NCBI GenBank assembly: GCA_964627505.1
Contig: CAZVKB010000049.1
Location: forward strand, 1-19,222
DNA length: 19,222 nt
Origin: JACJWR01 sp964627505
GTDB taxonomy: Bacteria > Actinomycetota > Actinomycetes > S36-B12 > UBA10799
Direction: 5' to 3'
Shown here: one piece after another, positions 7,355-14,817 of the stretch
How positions within the stretch are numbered: the stretch's first letter is position 1
Layout of the letters: every line of letters starts with the position of its first letter
Notes under the pieces: generated by a model
Told to the model about the DNA's origin: nothing
Databases searched by the model: none
Seen by the model: the letters and a program-made list of their open reading frames with translations, nothing else
Position numbers and translations under genes: made by a program

Positions 7355-9792
7355 TGGCAGCAGAACCAGACGCGCAGTCGACGTCGTCGACCGTAGCGCT
7401 CACCGGCCTCAGTGCTGCCGAAGTAGCCCAACGGGTGGCCGATGGTCAGGTGAACGACGCCCCCGACCCGCGCAGCCGCAGTCTGCGCAGCATTTTCAAG
7501 GAGAACATCTTCACCTCGTTCAACGTGGTGATCGGAATTCTCTGGGCGCTGATGATCTTGGCGCAGGCGCCAGTGCAGGACTCCCTGTTCGGGTTCGTGA
7601 TTATCATCAACTCGGCGATCGGGATCATCCAGGAGTACCGCGCCAAGCGCACTTTGGAGAAACTCTCGCTGGTGGGGGAAGCCAAGCCGGTGGTCCGCCG
7701 CGCTGGCACCGATGTGGCGGTGCGTCCCAGCGAGATCGTGCGCGACGACGTCGTGCGACTCGGGATCGGCGATCAAGTGGTGGTCGACGGCGCGGTGCTG
7801 GAGGGGCACGGGCTGGAACTCGATGAGTCGCTACTCACCGGGGAAGCCGACCCAATGCACAAGCACCCGGGCGACACCGTGCTCAGCGGTTCCTTCGTGG
7901 TGGCTGGCAGCGGATTCATGCGGGCCGATCGGGTGGGAATGGACTCCTACGCCACCCAACTTGCCGCCGAGGCGCGCAAATTCACGGTGACGCACAGCGA
8001 ACTGATGGCTTCGATCATGAAGTTCGTGCGAGTAATGAGTTACCTGCTGATCCCGGTGGGTGGCTTGTTGCTCATCAGCCAACTACAGGCCAGCCCAGAC
8101 TGGCGCACAGCACTCAGCGGCACGGTGGCCGGCGTGGTGACCATGGTCCCGGAAGGTTTGGTGCTGTTGACATCGGTGGCCATGGCGGTCGCAGTGGTGC
8201 GTTTGGGTGCCCAGCGCACTCTGGTGCAAGAGATGCCGGCAGTGGAAGTGCTCGCGCGGGTAGATGTGGTGTGCGTGGACAAAACCGGCACCCTCACCGA
8301 ACCCGGAATGTCGGTCACGGGAACCACTGTGCTGGCCGCAGAACAGCCGTGGGAGCAGGCATTCGGCGCGCTTGGTGCGTCCGAAGAAAATCCCAACCCC
8401 ACCTTGGCCGCTGTGGCGACAGCCTTCCCCGACCCGGGTTGGCACCTGCTTGCCGGCGTGCCGTTCTCGAGTGCCCGCAAGTGGTCGGGGGCGACATACG
8501 CCGAACACGGAAGTTGGGTGATGGGGGCCCCGGAACTGCTGCTGGCTCCCGAGCACCCGGCGCTCGCCCAGGCTGAGGATCTCGCCGCCACCGGCGCGCG
8601 GGTATTGCTGCTGGCCCAGAACATCGACGGTACTGCGCCAGATGCCGAATCCGGCCCGGGGACGCTGGCGCCGGTGGCGCTGGTCAGCATCGCCCAGCAG
8701 TTGCGCAGCGACGCGGCTGAAACCGTCGCGTACTTCCTCGCCCAGGGGGTGGAGGTGAAAGTGATCAGCGGCGACAATCCGGTCACGGTGGGAGCGATCG
8801 CCGCCGACGCCGGTATCCCCCGCGCCGAAGACCCGGTTGATGCCCGCGACCTGCCCGAAGCTGAGGCAGAACTCGCTGAGTTGCTGGAAACCCACGGGGT
8901 GTTCGGCCGGGTCACACCGGCCCAAAAGCGCGCCATGGTCTCGGCGCTGCAATCCCGCGGTCACACCGTCGCCATGACCGGGGACGGCGTGAACGATGTG
9001 CTGGCGCTCAAGGATGCCGACCTCGGCATCGCCATGGGTTCGGGGGCCGCTGCCACCCGCGCCGTGGCGCAGATCGTGCTGCTCGACAACTCCTTCGCGG
9101 TGATGCCGTCGGTGGTGGCGGAGGGCCGCCGGGTGCTGGGCAACATCGAGCGGGTGTCGTCGCTGTTCCTCACCAAGAGTTTCTACTCCGCGGTGCTCAG
9201 CGTGCTCGTGGTGTTCTTCACGCTGACGGAGATCTTCCCGGTGGAGTTCGTTTTCCTACCCCGACACCTCACGGTGATCACATGGCTGACCATCGGCGTG
9301 CCGGCCTTCTTCCTCGCGCTGATGCCCAACACCCAGCGGTTCCGACCGGGTTTCTTCCAGCGGGTGCTGGTGTTCGCGGTACCGGCTGGACTCACGTGTG
9401 GAGTCATGTCGTTCGCGTCCTACGCGGTGGCGCTGTGGCGGGGCCTGCCGGTGGAAGCGGCGCGGGTGTCGGCCGCGGTCACCCTGTTTCTCATCGCCTG
9501 GACGGTGCTCGCACTGATCGCCCGGCCGCTGCGGGGATGGCGGTTGATGATCGTCGTGGCCATGGGGCTGGGATTCCTGGCCTTCCTCTACGTGCCGGGG
9601 TTGTCGACGTTCTTCGCCCTGCAAATCGACGACGACGCCAAAACCGGCATCGCCGTCATATTTGGCCTGGTGGGGGCCGCATTCCTGATCCTGATGGGGC
9701 GCACACTGGAGGCCCGACTGGCACCGAGCCTGGCCGAGCCGGGCGCCCCAGATGCACCGCTGCGTTCACCCGCCAGGGACAATGCCGCATGA
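7354..9792 (+). CDS. P-type cation-transporting ATPase (CtpE-like)
   Basis: This 812-residue inner-membrane pump of the P-type ATPase superfamily resembles mycobacterial CtpE, which has been linked to Ca2+ uptake. The actuator loop has LLTGEADP (161–168), M4 has VPEGL (265–269), the phosphorylation site is Asp309 in DKTGTLT, the nucleotide domain has MGAPELLL where KGAPE is usual, SGDNPVT follows, and the hinge is TGDGVND (542–548). Hydrophobic segments are seen near 55–95, 228–245, 253–285 and six in the C-terminal quarter. No N-terminal metal-binding CxxC domain is present, which argues against a Cu/Zn/Cd pump. The frame is open back to 7150, but ATG 7354 overlaps the ppx stop and begins the homologous region. 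The stop overlaps the next start (ATGA). Ion specificity is inferred from family likeness only. Confidence 0.93.
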   Translation: MAAEPDAQSTSSTVALTGLSAAEVAQRVADGQVNDAPDPRSRSLRSIFKENIFTSFNVVIGILWALMILAQAPVQDSLFGFVIIINSAIGIIQEYRAKRTLEKLSLVGEAKPVVRRAGTDVAVRPSEIVRDDVVRLGIGDQVVVDGAVLEGHGLELDESLLTGEADPMHKHPGDTVLSGSFVVAGSGFMRADRVGMDSYATQLAAEARKFTVTHSELMASIMKFVRVMSYLLIPVGGLLLISQLQASPDWRTALSGTVAGVVTMVPEGLVLLTSVAMAVAVVRLGAQRTLVQEMPAVEVLARVDVVCVDKTGTLTEPGMSVTGTTVLAAEQPWEQAFGALGASEENPNPTLAAVATAFPDPGWHLLAGVPFSSARKWSGATYAEHGSWVMGAPELLLAPEHPALAQAEDLAATGARVLLLAQNIDGTAPDAESGPGTLAPVALVSIAQQLRSDAAETVAYFLAQGVEVKVISGDNPVTVGAIAADAGIPRAEDPVDARDLPEAEAELAELLETHGVFGRVTPAQKRAMVSALQSRGHTVAMTGDGVNDVLALKDADLGIAMGSGAAATRAVAQIVLLDNSFAVMPSVVAEGRRVLGNIERVSSLFLTKSFYSAVLSVLVVFFTLTEIFPVEFVFLPRHLTVITWLTIGVPAFFLALMPNTQRFRPGFFQRVLVFAVPAGLTCGVMSFASYAVALWRGLPVEAARVSAAVTLFLIAWTVLALIARPLRGWRLMIVVAMGLGFLAFLYVPGLSTFFALQIDDDAKTGIAVIFGLVGAAFLILMGRTLEARLAPSLAEPGAPDAPLRSPARDNAA

Positions 9793-10634
9793 CCACCAAC
9801 GCCCCCCACCGCCGGCGGCTGCCTAGCCCCGCACCGGCGCGGGTGGCGCTGTCCACGACGTCGGTTTATCCGGAGAGTCCGGCCGCCGCCTTCGAGATCG
9901 CCAGTCGGCTGGGCTACGACGGGCTGGAAGTCATGGTGATGAACGATGCGGTCAGCCAGGAGATCGACGAGCTGCGGCGACTATCTGACACCTACGAGAT
10001 CCCCATCGTCTCGATCCACTCGCCGTGCTTGCTCGTGACGCAACGGGTGTGGGGCACCGACCCCTGGCACAAGTTGGAACGCTCGGCGGAACTGGCCGAA
10101 GCCCTGGGTGCGAGCACGGTGGTGGTGCACCCACCCTTTCGCTGGCAACGCGACTACGCCAAAGACTTCGTGCGAGGTTTGACCCGGATGGGCGAAGCCA
10201 CTGCGGTGAAGTTCGCGGTCGAGAACATGTATCCGTGGCGGGCCCGATCCCGGGAAGTCGCCGCCTACGCCCCAGGCTGGGATGTCCGCGACGAGGACTA
10301 CCCGCACACCACGATCGACATGTCGCACACTGCCGTCAGCGGCACCGATGCCTTGGCCATGACCAAAGACTTGGGCGACTCGTTGGCCCATGTGCACCTC
10401 GCCGACGGGCTCGGCAGCAACCGCGACGAACACCTGATCCCTGGCCGCGGCAACCAACGCGCGGGTGCGGTGCTCGAGTGGTTGGCTGATCGTGCCTTCA
10501 CCGGTTCCGTGGTGGTGGAGGTGTCCACCCGAAAAGCCGCCAACCGGGCCGAACGGGAAGCAGACCTGGTGGAGGCGTTGGCGTTCGCTCGACTGCACCT
10601 GGTGAGTCCCGCGGCTGGTAATCCGGCGCGCTAA
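9789..10634 (+). CDS. Sugar phosphate isomerase/epimerase-like TIM-barrel protein
   Basis: This 281-residue xylose isomerase-like TIM barrel (AP endonuclease family 2 fold) is the ortholog by position of Rv0498. Candidate divalent-metal ligands follow the usual order: SIHSP (His77), VVVHPP (His114), VENMYP (Glu145), TIDMSHTA (Asp177, His180), HVHLADG (His203) and VVVEVST (Glu244). GLEVMV near 45–50 fits the first barrel strand. The ATG overlaps the ATPase stop (ATGA), giving a ppx–ATPase–isomerase operon. The frame is open far upstream inside the ATPase gene but that part is only shadow coding. The substrate is unknown. A DNA repair role as an endonuclease IV relative is less likely, because the sequence is nearer to the isomerase-type members. 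Confidence 0.87.
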   Translation: MTTNAPHRRRLPSPAPARVALSTTSVYPESPAAAFEIASRLGYDGLEVMVMNDAVSQEIDELRRLSDTYEIPIVSIHSPCLLVTQRVWGTDPWHKLERSAELAEALGASTVVVHPPFRWQRDYAKDFVRGLTRMGEATAVKFAVENMYPWRARSREVAAYAPGWDVRDEDYPHTTIDMSHTAVSGTDALAMTKDLGDSLAHVHLADGLGSNRDEHLIPGRGNQRAGAVLEWLADRAFTGSVVVEVSTRKAANRAEREADLVEALAFARLHLVSPAAGNPAR

Positions 10635-10658
10635 TCCCAGCGGAGGCGGGCGCTCACC

Positions 10659-10671
10659 TGCGCATAGCGCA
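10659..10671. promoter_or_regulatory. Palindrome over the -35 region of the tetR operon (candidate operator)
   Basis: TGCGC-ATA-GCGCA is a perfect inverted repeat with 5-bp arms and a 3-nt centre. It lies 10 nt upstream of the TAGGGT -10 and covers the place of the -35 element. A symmetrical site in this position is what an autoregulating TetR repressor would bind; the assignment is inference from position. Confidence 0.45.
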
Positions 10672-10681
10672 CTGTTGGGCC

Positions 10682-10687
10682 TAGGGT
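10682..10687 (+). promoter_or_regulatory. -10 element of the tetR–putB–proC–acuC operon (leaderless promoter)
   Basis: TAGGGT is followed by 6 nt (TGGCCT) and the ATG at 10694. No Shine-Dalgarno lies before the start. The hexamer is 47 nt past the end of the isomerase gene, marking a new transcription unit. Confidence 0.55.
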
Positions 10688-10693
10688 TGGCCT

Positions 10694-11278
10694 ATGGCTT
10701 CCGACGATGTCAGAGATGCGGTTCTCGACTCCGCCCGTGCTGCCTTCCGGTCCAAGGGATACGTCCGCACTTCTGTGCGCGGGGTCGCGGCAGCAGCCGG
10801 CGTCGCACCGGATGTGGTCTCGCGCTACTGGGGCTCGAAGGAGAAGTTGTTCGCCGCAGCGATGCGGCTGCCGTTCGATCCTGCCACCGCCGTTCCGGAA
10901 CTTGTGGCGCCCGGCCTCGAAGGTATGGGCGAACGACTTGTGCGCTTCACCCTCGACACCCTTGGCGATGAAGATGCCCGCGACGACCTCATGGCGCTGT
11001 TCCGGGCGGGAGCCTCCACCGGCAAAGCCGCCGCGGGCGTGCGCTCATTCGTCGAGCAGTCGGTGCTCGATCGGTTGGCCCGCACGATCGGGGTGCCCGA
11101 TGCCCGCCTGCGCGTGGCGTTGATCTCGAGCTACTTGATCGGGGTGGCGGTCAACCGCTTCATCACCAAACTGGAGCCGCTGGCGTCCATGCCGGAAGAC
11201 GATTTGGTCCGGGTGCTGGCACCGACCGTGCAGGCCTGGCTCGATCCATCAGTGCCACTTCCCGGAGGTGATTCATGA
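10694..11278 (+). CDS. TetR-family transcriptional regulator
   Basis: This 194-residue regulator has a classic TetR N-terminal HTH: AVLDSARAAFRSKGYVRTSVR (helix 1 region), then VAAAAGVAPDVVSRYWGSKEKLFAAAM (about 31–57) with the recognition helix and the conserved Y-W-G-S-K-E-x-L-F motif. The all-helical C-terminal ligand domain is variable and does not reveal the effector. The start at ATG 10694 is set by a leaderless -10 six nt upstream. The stop overlaps the start of proline dehydrogenase (ATGA), so it heads a four-gene operon with proline dehydrogenase, ProC and AcuC and probably controls it. A palindrome over the -35 is a candidate autoregulatory operator. Proline, P5C or an acyl-CoA are possible effectors, but this is speculation. 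Confidence 0.93.
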   Translation: MASDDVRDAVLDSARAAFRSKGYVRTSVRGVAAAAGVAPDVVSRYWGSKEKLFAAAMRLPFDPATAVPELVAPGLEGMGERLVRFTLDTLGDEDARDDLMALFRAGASTGKAAAGVRSFVEQSVLDRLARTIGVPDARLRVALISSYLIGVAVNRFITKLEPLASMPEDDLVRVLAPTVQAWLDPSVPLPGGDS

Positions 11279-12204
11279 TCCGCCGCACCATGCTCGCTGC
11301 GGCCCGAAGTGAGAGCATCAAGTCCGCTGCGGTCGGTGTGCCGGTCACACGAGCCGTGGTGGCCCGCTATGTGGCTGGTGAAAGCACCGCGGAGGCGGTG
11401 GCGGCGGCCAACAATTTGGCCCGCATGGGCTTACACATCACGATCGACCACTTGGGTGAAGACACCACTTCCCGGGAACAGGCGGACGCCACTCGCGACG
11501 CCTACCTGGAACTCCTCGGCGGCCTGGCTGCTGCCGGATTGACCGACGCGGCGGAGGTGTCGGTGAAACTCTCGGCGGTCGGCCAGGCGTTGGCCGGCGA
11601 CGGGCCGGCGATCGCAACCGACAACGCGCACAAGATTTGCGCGGCCGCGGCCACCGTGGGCACGACCGTCACGTTGGACATGGAAGACCACACCACCACC
11701 GATCTCACCCTGACCACACTGGGGCAACTGCGCGCTGACTTCCCGCAAACCGGGGCGGTGGTGCAGGCCTACCTGCACCGGACGGAAGCGGACTGCCGGG
11801 ACCTGGCCACCCCGGGTTCCCGGATCCGGCTGTGCAAAGGGGCCTATCGCGAGCCGGCGAGTGTCGCCTTCCAGAGCCGAGCGGAAGTTGACCGCAGCTA
11901 TGTGCGCTGTTTGAAGATTCTGATGAGCGGCGACGGGTATCCGATGGTGGCCACACATGACCCCCGCCTGATCGACATCGCCGAAGCGCTGTCGGTGCGA
12001 GCTCGTCGCCAGCGCGGTGAGTACGAATACCAAATGCTCTACGGGGTGCGACCCGATGAGCAGCGTCGGCTGGCCGCGCAGGGTGAAAAAGTCCGCGTAT
12101 ATGTGCCCTACGGCGAGCAATGGTACGGCTATCTCGTGCGCCGAATGGCCGAGAAACCGGCAAATCTGGCGCTGTTCCTGCGCTCGTTGGTCAGTGGAGG
12201 CTGA
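11275..12204 (+). CDS. Proline dehydrogenase (monofunctional, FAD-dependent)
   Basis: This 309-residue monofunctional PRODH oxidises L-proline to Δ1-pyrroline-5-carboxylate (P5C) with FAD and passes electrons to the respiratory chain at the membrane. TIM-barrel motifs occur in the family order: TIDHLGEDT (57–64), VSVKLSA (96–101), LDMEDHTTTD (134–143), VVQAYLHRTEADC (162–174), RLCKGAYREP (185–194), MVATHDPRLI (224–233), YEYQMLYGVR (250–259), and the substrate-binding RRMAEKPANL with Arg289 and Arg290. No P5C dehydrogenase domain is fused and none is in the window. The start overlaps the tetR stop (ATGA), and ProC follows after 5 nt. The adjacent ProC runs the reverse reaction, so the pair can cycle proline and P5C. 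Confidence 0.96.
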   Translation: MIRRTMLAAARSESIKSAAVGVPVTRAVVARYVAGESTAEAVAAANNLARMGLHITIDHLGEDTTSREQADATRDAYLELLGGLAAAGLTDAAEVSVKLSAVGQALAGDGPAIATDNAHKICAAAATVGTTVTLDMEDHTTTDLTLTTLGQLRADFPQTGAVVQAYLHRTEADCRDLATPGSRIRLCKGAYREPASVAFQSRAEVDRSYVRCLKILMSGDGYPMVATHDPRLIDIAEALSVRARRQRGEYEYQMLYGVRPDEQRRLAAQGEKVRVYVPYGEQWYGYLVRRMAEKPANLALFLRSLVSGG

Positions 12205-12209
12205 CGACT

Positions 12210-13013
12210 ATGAGCAATACAGTTGGCTTGATCGGCGCCGGCGTCATGGGCGAAGCGCTGCTCTCCGGGCTCTTGCGGGCCGGCGCGATGGCGGAAGTGA
12301 TCGTGGCAGAGAAGCGGCCGGACCGGGCCGCTGCACTCGCCGCCAAATATCAGGTGGACGTGCTGGACAACGTTGCGGTGGCCAGCCGCGCCGACACCCT
12401 GCTGCTAGTAGTCAAACCGCAGGACATGGCAGCAGTGCTCACAGAGATCGCCCCGGTACTCAAACCCAAGTCCCTGGTGGTGTCGCTGGCGGCGGGTATC
12501 ACCACCTCGTTCATCGCCTCGCACCTGCCCGCCGGCCACGCCGTAGTACGCGTCATGCCGAACACCCCGGCCTTGGTGGATGAGGGGATGTCGGCCGTGT
12601 CCGGCGGGGCGAGTTGTGATGAGGCGCATCTGGCCGAAACGGCGCGCTTGCTGTCGTCGGTGGGTCGCGTGGTGGAAGTTCCCGAGCACTACCTGGATGC
12701 CGTGACGGCGATTTCCGGCTCCGGTCCGGCCTACATTTTCTACGTGGTGGAAGCCATGATCGATGCCGGGGTTTTCCTCGGGTTGCCACGGACCACCTCC
12801 AGCGAACTGGTGGTGCAAACCCTGGTGGGGGCCGCGGCGATGTTGCGGGAAACCGGAGAACACCCCACCGTGCTGCGGGAGAATGTCAGTTCGCCGGCGG
12901 GGACGACGGTCGCAGCCGTGCGACAACTCGACGAACGTCGCGTGCACGCCTCGTTTATGGCCGCGATGGAAGCCGCCCGGGACCGATCCCGGGAATTGGC
13001 TGGCGGAGCATGA
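12210..13013 (+). CDS. proC: Pyrroline-5-carboxylate reductase
   Basis: ProC (267 residues) reduces P5C to L-proline with NAD(P)H in the cytoplasm. The N-terminal Rossmann motif is VGLIGAGVMGEALLSG (GAGVMG at 9–14), VVKPQDM and MPNTPALVDEGMS follow, and the dimer/active-site signature is AVTAISGSGPAYIFYVVEAM, then SPAGTTVAAV. The length is typical. The start ATG 12210 has a Shine-Dalgarno GGAGG at 12196–12200, 9 nt upstream, inside the 3' end of the PRODH gene. The stop overlaps the AcuC start (ATGA). Its presence next to proline dehydrogenase under a TetR regulator is unusual for a purely biosynthetic enzyme and suggests a proline/P5C redox or osmolyte balancing role; this is inference. Confidence 0.96.
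   Translation: MSNTVGLIGAGVMGEALLSGLLRAGAMAEVIVAEKRPDRAAALAAKYQVDVLDNVAVASRADTLLLVVKPQDMAAVLTEIAPVLKPKSLVVSLAAGITTSFIASHLPAGHAVVRVMPNTPALVDEGMSAVSGGASCDEAHLAETARLLSSVGRVVEVPEHYLDAVTAISGSGPAYIFYVVEAMIDAGVFLGLPRTTSSELVVQTLVGAAAMLRETGEHPTVLRENVSSPAGTTVAAVRQLDERRVHASFMAAMEAARDRSRELAGGA
12976..12993. repeat. Perfect 7-bp inverted repeat near the proC/acuC junction
   Basis: CCCGGGA at 12976–12982 and TCCCGGG at 12987–12993 form a perfect hairpin with a 4-nt loop (CCGA), 17 nt before the acuC start and within proC codons. It could slow ribosomes or stabilise the mRNA at the junction. No T-run follows, so it is not an intrinsic terminator. It may simply reflect GC-rich coding sequence. Confidence 0.35.
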
Positions 13014-14203
13014 GCGGGCCGGCGGCTTTCGTCTGGGACGATCGCCTGCGAGCCTACGATTTCGGTCCGGGGCATCCGCTGGCCCCGATCCGCCAGCAAC
13101 TGACCTACCGGCTCGTGCGGGATTTCGACTTGCTCGCCACCTCCGGTGCCGATCTGATCGACCCCGTAGACCCGGCGGATGCCGAAGCGGCGTTGCGCGT
13201 GCACACTCGGGAATTCCTCGACGCGGTGGCGCTCGCCTCGGAGGACCAGTCACGCTCGGATCACCGCCGCGGCTTGGGAACTGAAGATGTGCCCGCCTTC
13301 CCCGGCATGCACCAAGCGGCCCTGCACATCGCAGGCGCCTCCCTGGCAGCTGCGGCCACAGTGGCCTCTGGAAAGCATCTGCACGCCGTGAACATCGCCG
13401 GCGGTCTGCACCATGCGCAGCGCGACGGCGCCAGCGGCTTCTGCGTGTACAACGACATTGCCATCGCCATCGGTTGGCTGCTCGACAACGGTTTCAGTCG
13501 GGTGGCCTATGTGGACGTCGACGTTCACCACGGTGATGGGGTGCAGAACATCTTCTGGTCTGACCCGCGCGTGCTCACGGTGTCGCTGCACGAAAGCGGG
13601 CGCACGCTGTTTCCCGGAACCGGTTTCCCGGAGGAAATCGGCGGTCAGGGGGCCCACGGCACGGCGGTGAACGTAGCCCTGCCGCCGGGGACGGGCGATG
13701 ATAAGTGGTTGCGCGCGTTTGAAGCCGTGGTGCCGGACGTGCTGGAGGCCTTCGACCCGCAGATTATCGTCTCCCAGCACGGCTGCGATTCGCACGCAGA
13801 CGATCCCCTGGCCCACCTCACGTTGAGCATCGACGGGCAGCGCCGCTCGTATGAACGGGTGCACGAGTTGGCCCACCAGTACGCCGACGGCAAGTGGGTG
13901 GCACTCGGCGGGGGCGGCTATGAATGGGTGGATGTGGTGCCGCGGGCGTGGACCCATCTCACATCGATCGTGTTGGACGCTGGGATCGCCCCGGATGCGC
14001 CGATGCCCGCGGCCTATGTGGACTTCACTCAGCGCGTGCTCGGTCGCAGCGTGCCCCGACGCATGACCGACGGCGCAAAACTGGCCGCCGACCCGTGGGA
14101 TGGTCGGATTGACCCGGCGAGCATCTACGACCGGGCGATCCGGGCCACCCAGCAAGCGGTGTTTTCGCACCTCGGAATCCACGACGACCACGGCGGCATG
14201 TGA
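13010..14203 (+). CDS. acuC: AcuC-type deacetylase (histone deacetylase superfamily)
   Basis: This 397-residue zinc-dependent class I HDAC-like protein belongs to the acetoin utilisation AcuC group, which removes acetyl groups from lysines, notably of acetyl-CoA synthetase in Bacillus. The catalytic parts are all visible: the charge-relay pair His134–His135 in GGLHHA, zinc ligands Asp171 and His173 in DVDVHHGDG, Asp260 in SQHGCDSHADD, and the transition-state Tyr304 in GGGGYE. It appears cytoplasmic, with no signal peptide. It is translationally coupled to proC (ATGA) as the last gene of the tetR operon. Its target is unknown; candidates include acyl-CoA ligases such as the one at 16873 or the proline enzymes, but that is inference. 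Confidence 0.92.
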   Translation: MSGPAAFVWDDRLRAYDFGPGHPLAPIRQQLTYRLVRDFDLLATSGADLIDPVDPADAEAALRVHTREFLDAVALASEDQSRSDHRRGLGTEDVPAFPGMHQAALHIAGASLAAAATVASGKHLHAVNIAGGLHHAQRDGASGFCVYNDIAIAIGWLLDNGFSRVAYVDVDVHHGDGVQNIFWSDPRVLTVSLHESGRTLFPGTGFPEEIGGQGAHGTAVNVALPPGTGDDKWLRAFEAVVPDVLEAFDPQIIVSQHGCDSHADDPLAHLTLSIDGQRRSYERVHELAHQYADGKWVALGGGGYEWVDVVPRAWTHLTSIVLDAGIAPDAPMPAAYVDFTQRVLGRSVPRRMTDGAKLAADPWDGRIDPASIYDRAIRATQQAVFSHLGIHDDHGGM

Positions 14204-14223
14204 GCCGTTAGGCGCTGCTGGCC

Positions 14224-14259
14224 GTGCGAAATTTTACAAGTTCCTTAAGATATGGCCAC
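14224..14259 (+). promoter_or_regulatory. Promoter-like composite element upstream of the HTH gene
   Basis: GTGCGAAATT (14224–14233), then TTAAGAT (14245–14251) containing the -10 hexamer TAAGAT, then TGGCCAC (14253–14259). The same three blocks in the same order lie before hemA (18682–18720). GTGCGA and TAAGAT are 16 nt apart. The predicted start of transcription near 14258 gives a leader of about 100 nt before the HTH gene. This stretch is AT-rich compared with its surroundings. Confidence 0.5.
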
Positions 14260-14298
14260 TTGCCTGCGCTGCCGGTGTTTTACTCACTACGCTTGCCT

Positions 14299-14328
14299 GC
14301 AGTTGCGGCCCCGTGCGTTGGCGGCTGC
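14299..14328 (+). other. Stem-loop in the 5' leader of the HTH gene
   Basis: GCAGTTGC (14299–14306) can pair with GCGGCTGC (14321–14328) over 8 bp including two G-U pairs, with a 14-nt loop. It lies between the predicted promoter and the HTH start. It could be a regulatory RNA structure or chance; it matches no known riboswitch family that I recognise. Confidence 0.3.
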
Positions 14329-14357
14329 TCGAGGACTGATTGAAAGTGTAGGAACGT

Positions 14358-14564
14358 ATGGGTGCGCAGGACGACGATTCGCTGCCCCAGGTGAGATTCC
14401 TGACCGTCGCCGAGGTGGCCAGCATCATGCGCGTGTCCAAGATGACCGTCTATCGGCTGGTGCATTCCGGGGAATTGCCGGCCATCCGGGTGGGACGGGC
14501 GTTCCGAGTGCCCGAGCGGGCCGTGCATGAGTTTCTGCGCAGGTCGTTCAACGCCGCGGGCTGA
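14358..14564 (+). CDS. Small excisionase-type helix-turn-helix DNA-binding protein (Rv0500A-like)
   Basis: This 68-residue protein is almost entirely one winged-HTH domain of the MerR/excisionase (HTH_17) type: FLTVAEVASIMRVSKMTVYRLVHSGELPAIRVGRAFRVPERAVHEFLRRS, spanning about residues 14–63. It has the length of BldC, the Streptomyces developmental regulator, and the same fold, but the sequence is clearly a different subgroup. The conserved position before the bS22 gene matches Rv0500A. The only ribosome-binding hint is AGGAA about 3 nt before the ATG, which is close. Unlike most units in this window it has a leader of about 100 nt with a possible stem-loop. Targets are unknown; the promoter element it shares with hemA raises the idea that it binds both, which is speculation. 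Confidence 0.88.
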   Translation: MGAQDDDSLPQVRFLTVAEVASIMRVSKMTVYRLVHSGELPAIRVGRAFRVPERAVHEFLRRSFNAAG

Positions 14565-14666
14565 GTCCGCAAACCACCCCTGCTGCGCGGGTCGTCTCGC
14601 ACCGCACGGCTGTTGGTGCGTAGTCTGTGCGAGTAGTCAATTCATTCCTGCAACGTCGGAGGATTC

Positions 14667-14765
14667 GTGGGTTCAGTCGTCAAGAAGCGCCGCAAGCGGA
14701 TGGCCAAGAAGAAGCACCGCAAACTGCTGCGCAAGACGCGCGTCCAGCGCCGCAACAAGAAGTAG
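14667..14765 (+). CDS. Small ribosomal subunit protein bS22 (AURKAIP1/COX24-domain microprotein)
   Basis: This 32-residue, extremely basic protein begins GTG and reads M-G-S-V-V-KKRRKRMAKKKHRKLL, ending RNKK. It matches the actinobacterial AURKAIP1/COX24-domain microprotein now known as bS22, which sits on the 30S subunit near the intersubunit face; the mitochondrial relative is mS38. About half the residues are Lys or Arg. A strong Shine-Dalgarno GGAGG (14658–14662) lies 4 nt before the GTG. TAGTCT at 14621–14626 could be its -10. The gene is too short for most default gene callers. It lies 102 nt after the HTH gene and is followed by the SDR gene, as in mycobacteria (Rv0500B). Confidence 0.92.
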   Translation: MGSVVKKRRKRMAKKKHRKLLRKTRVQRRNKK

Positions 14766-14776
14766 CGCCCAGCGCT
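14764..14776 (+). terminator. Short hairpin overlapping the bS22 stop codon
   Basis: AGCGC (14764–14768) and GCGCT (14772–14776) form a perfect 5-bp stem with a 3-nt loop, starting inside the TAG stop codon. No T-run follows, so it is a weak terminator candidate at best; it may instead protect the short mRNA end. Confidence 0.25.
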
Positions 14777-14804
14777 AGGCGCCCGCTGAGTCCAGATCTG
14801 CACG

Positions 14805-14810
14805 TAAGTT
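14805..14810 (+). promoter_or_regulatory. -10 element of the SDR/epimerase gene (probably leaderless)
   Basis: TAAGTT is followed by 7 nt (AGGGGCT) and the GTG at 14818. The AGGGG inside the spacer could also act as a Shine-Dalgarno for the ATG at 14821, so both start modes are possible. Confidence 0.42.
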
Positions 14811-14817
14811 AGGGGCT

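Noticed and set aside
8040..8964. Two long minus-strand frames (about 290 codons) opposite the P-type ATPase
   Set aside because: Composition is that of antisense shadows in GC-rich coding DNA; no family motifs, and the plus-strand ATPase has every expected signature.
14252..14530. Cys-rich 92-codon frame (begins M-A-T-C-L-R-C-R-C) upstream of and overlapping the HTH gene
   Set aside because: Its ATG would lie before the predicted transcription start, it has no Shine-Dalgarno, and most of it is an out-of-frame shadow of the HTH gene. The likeness to the Cys-rich hemA leader is noted but not enough.
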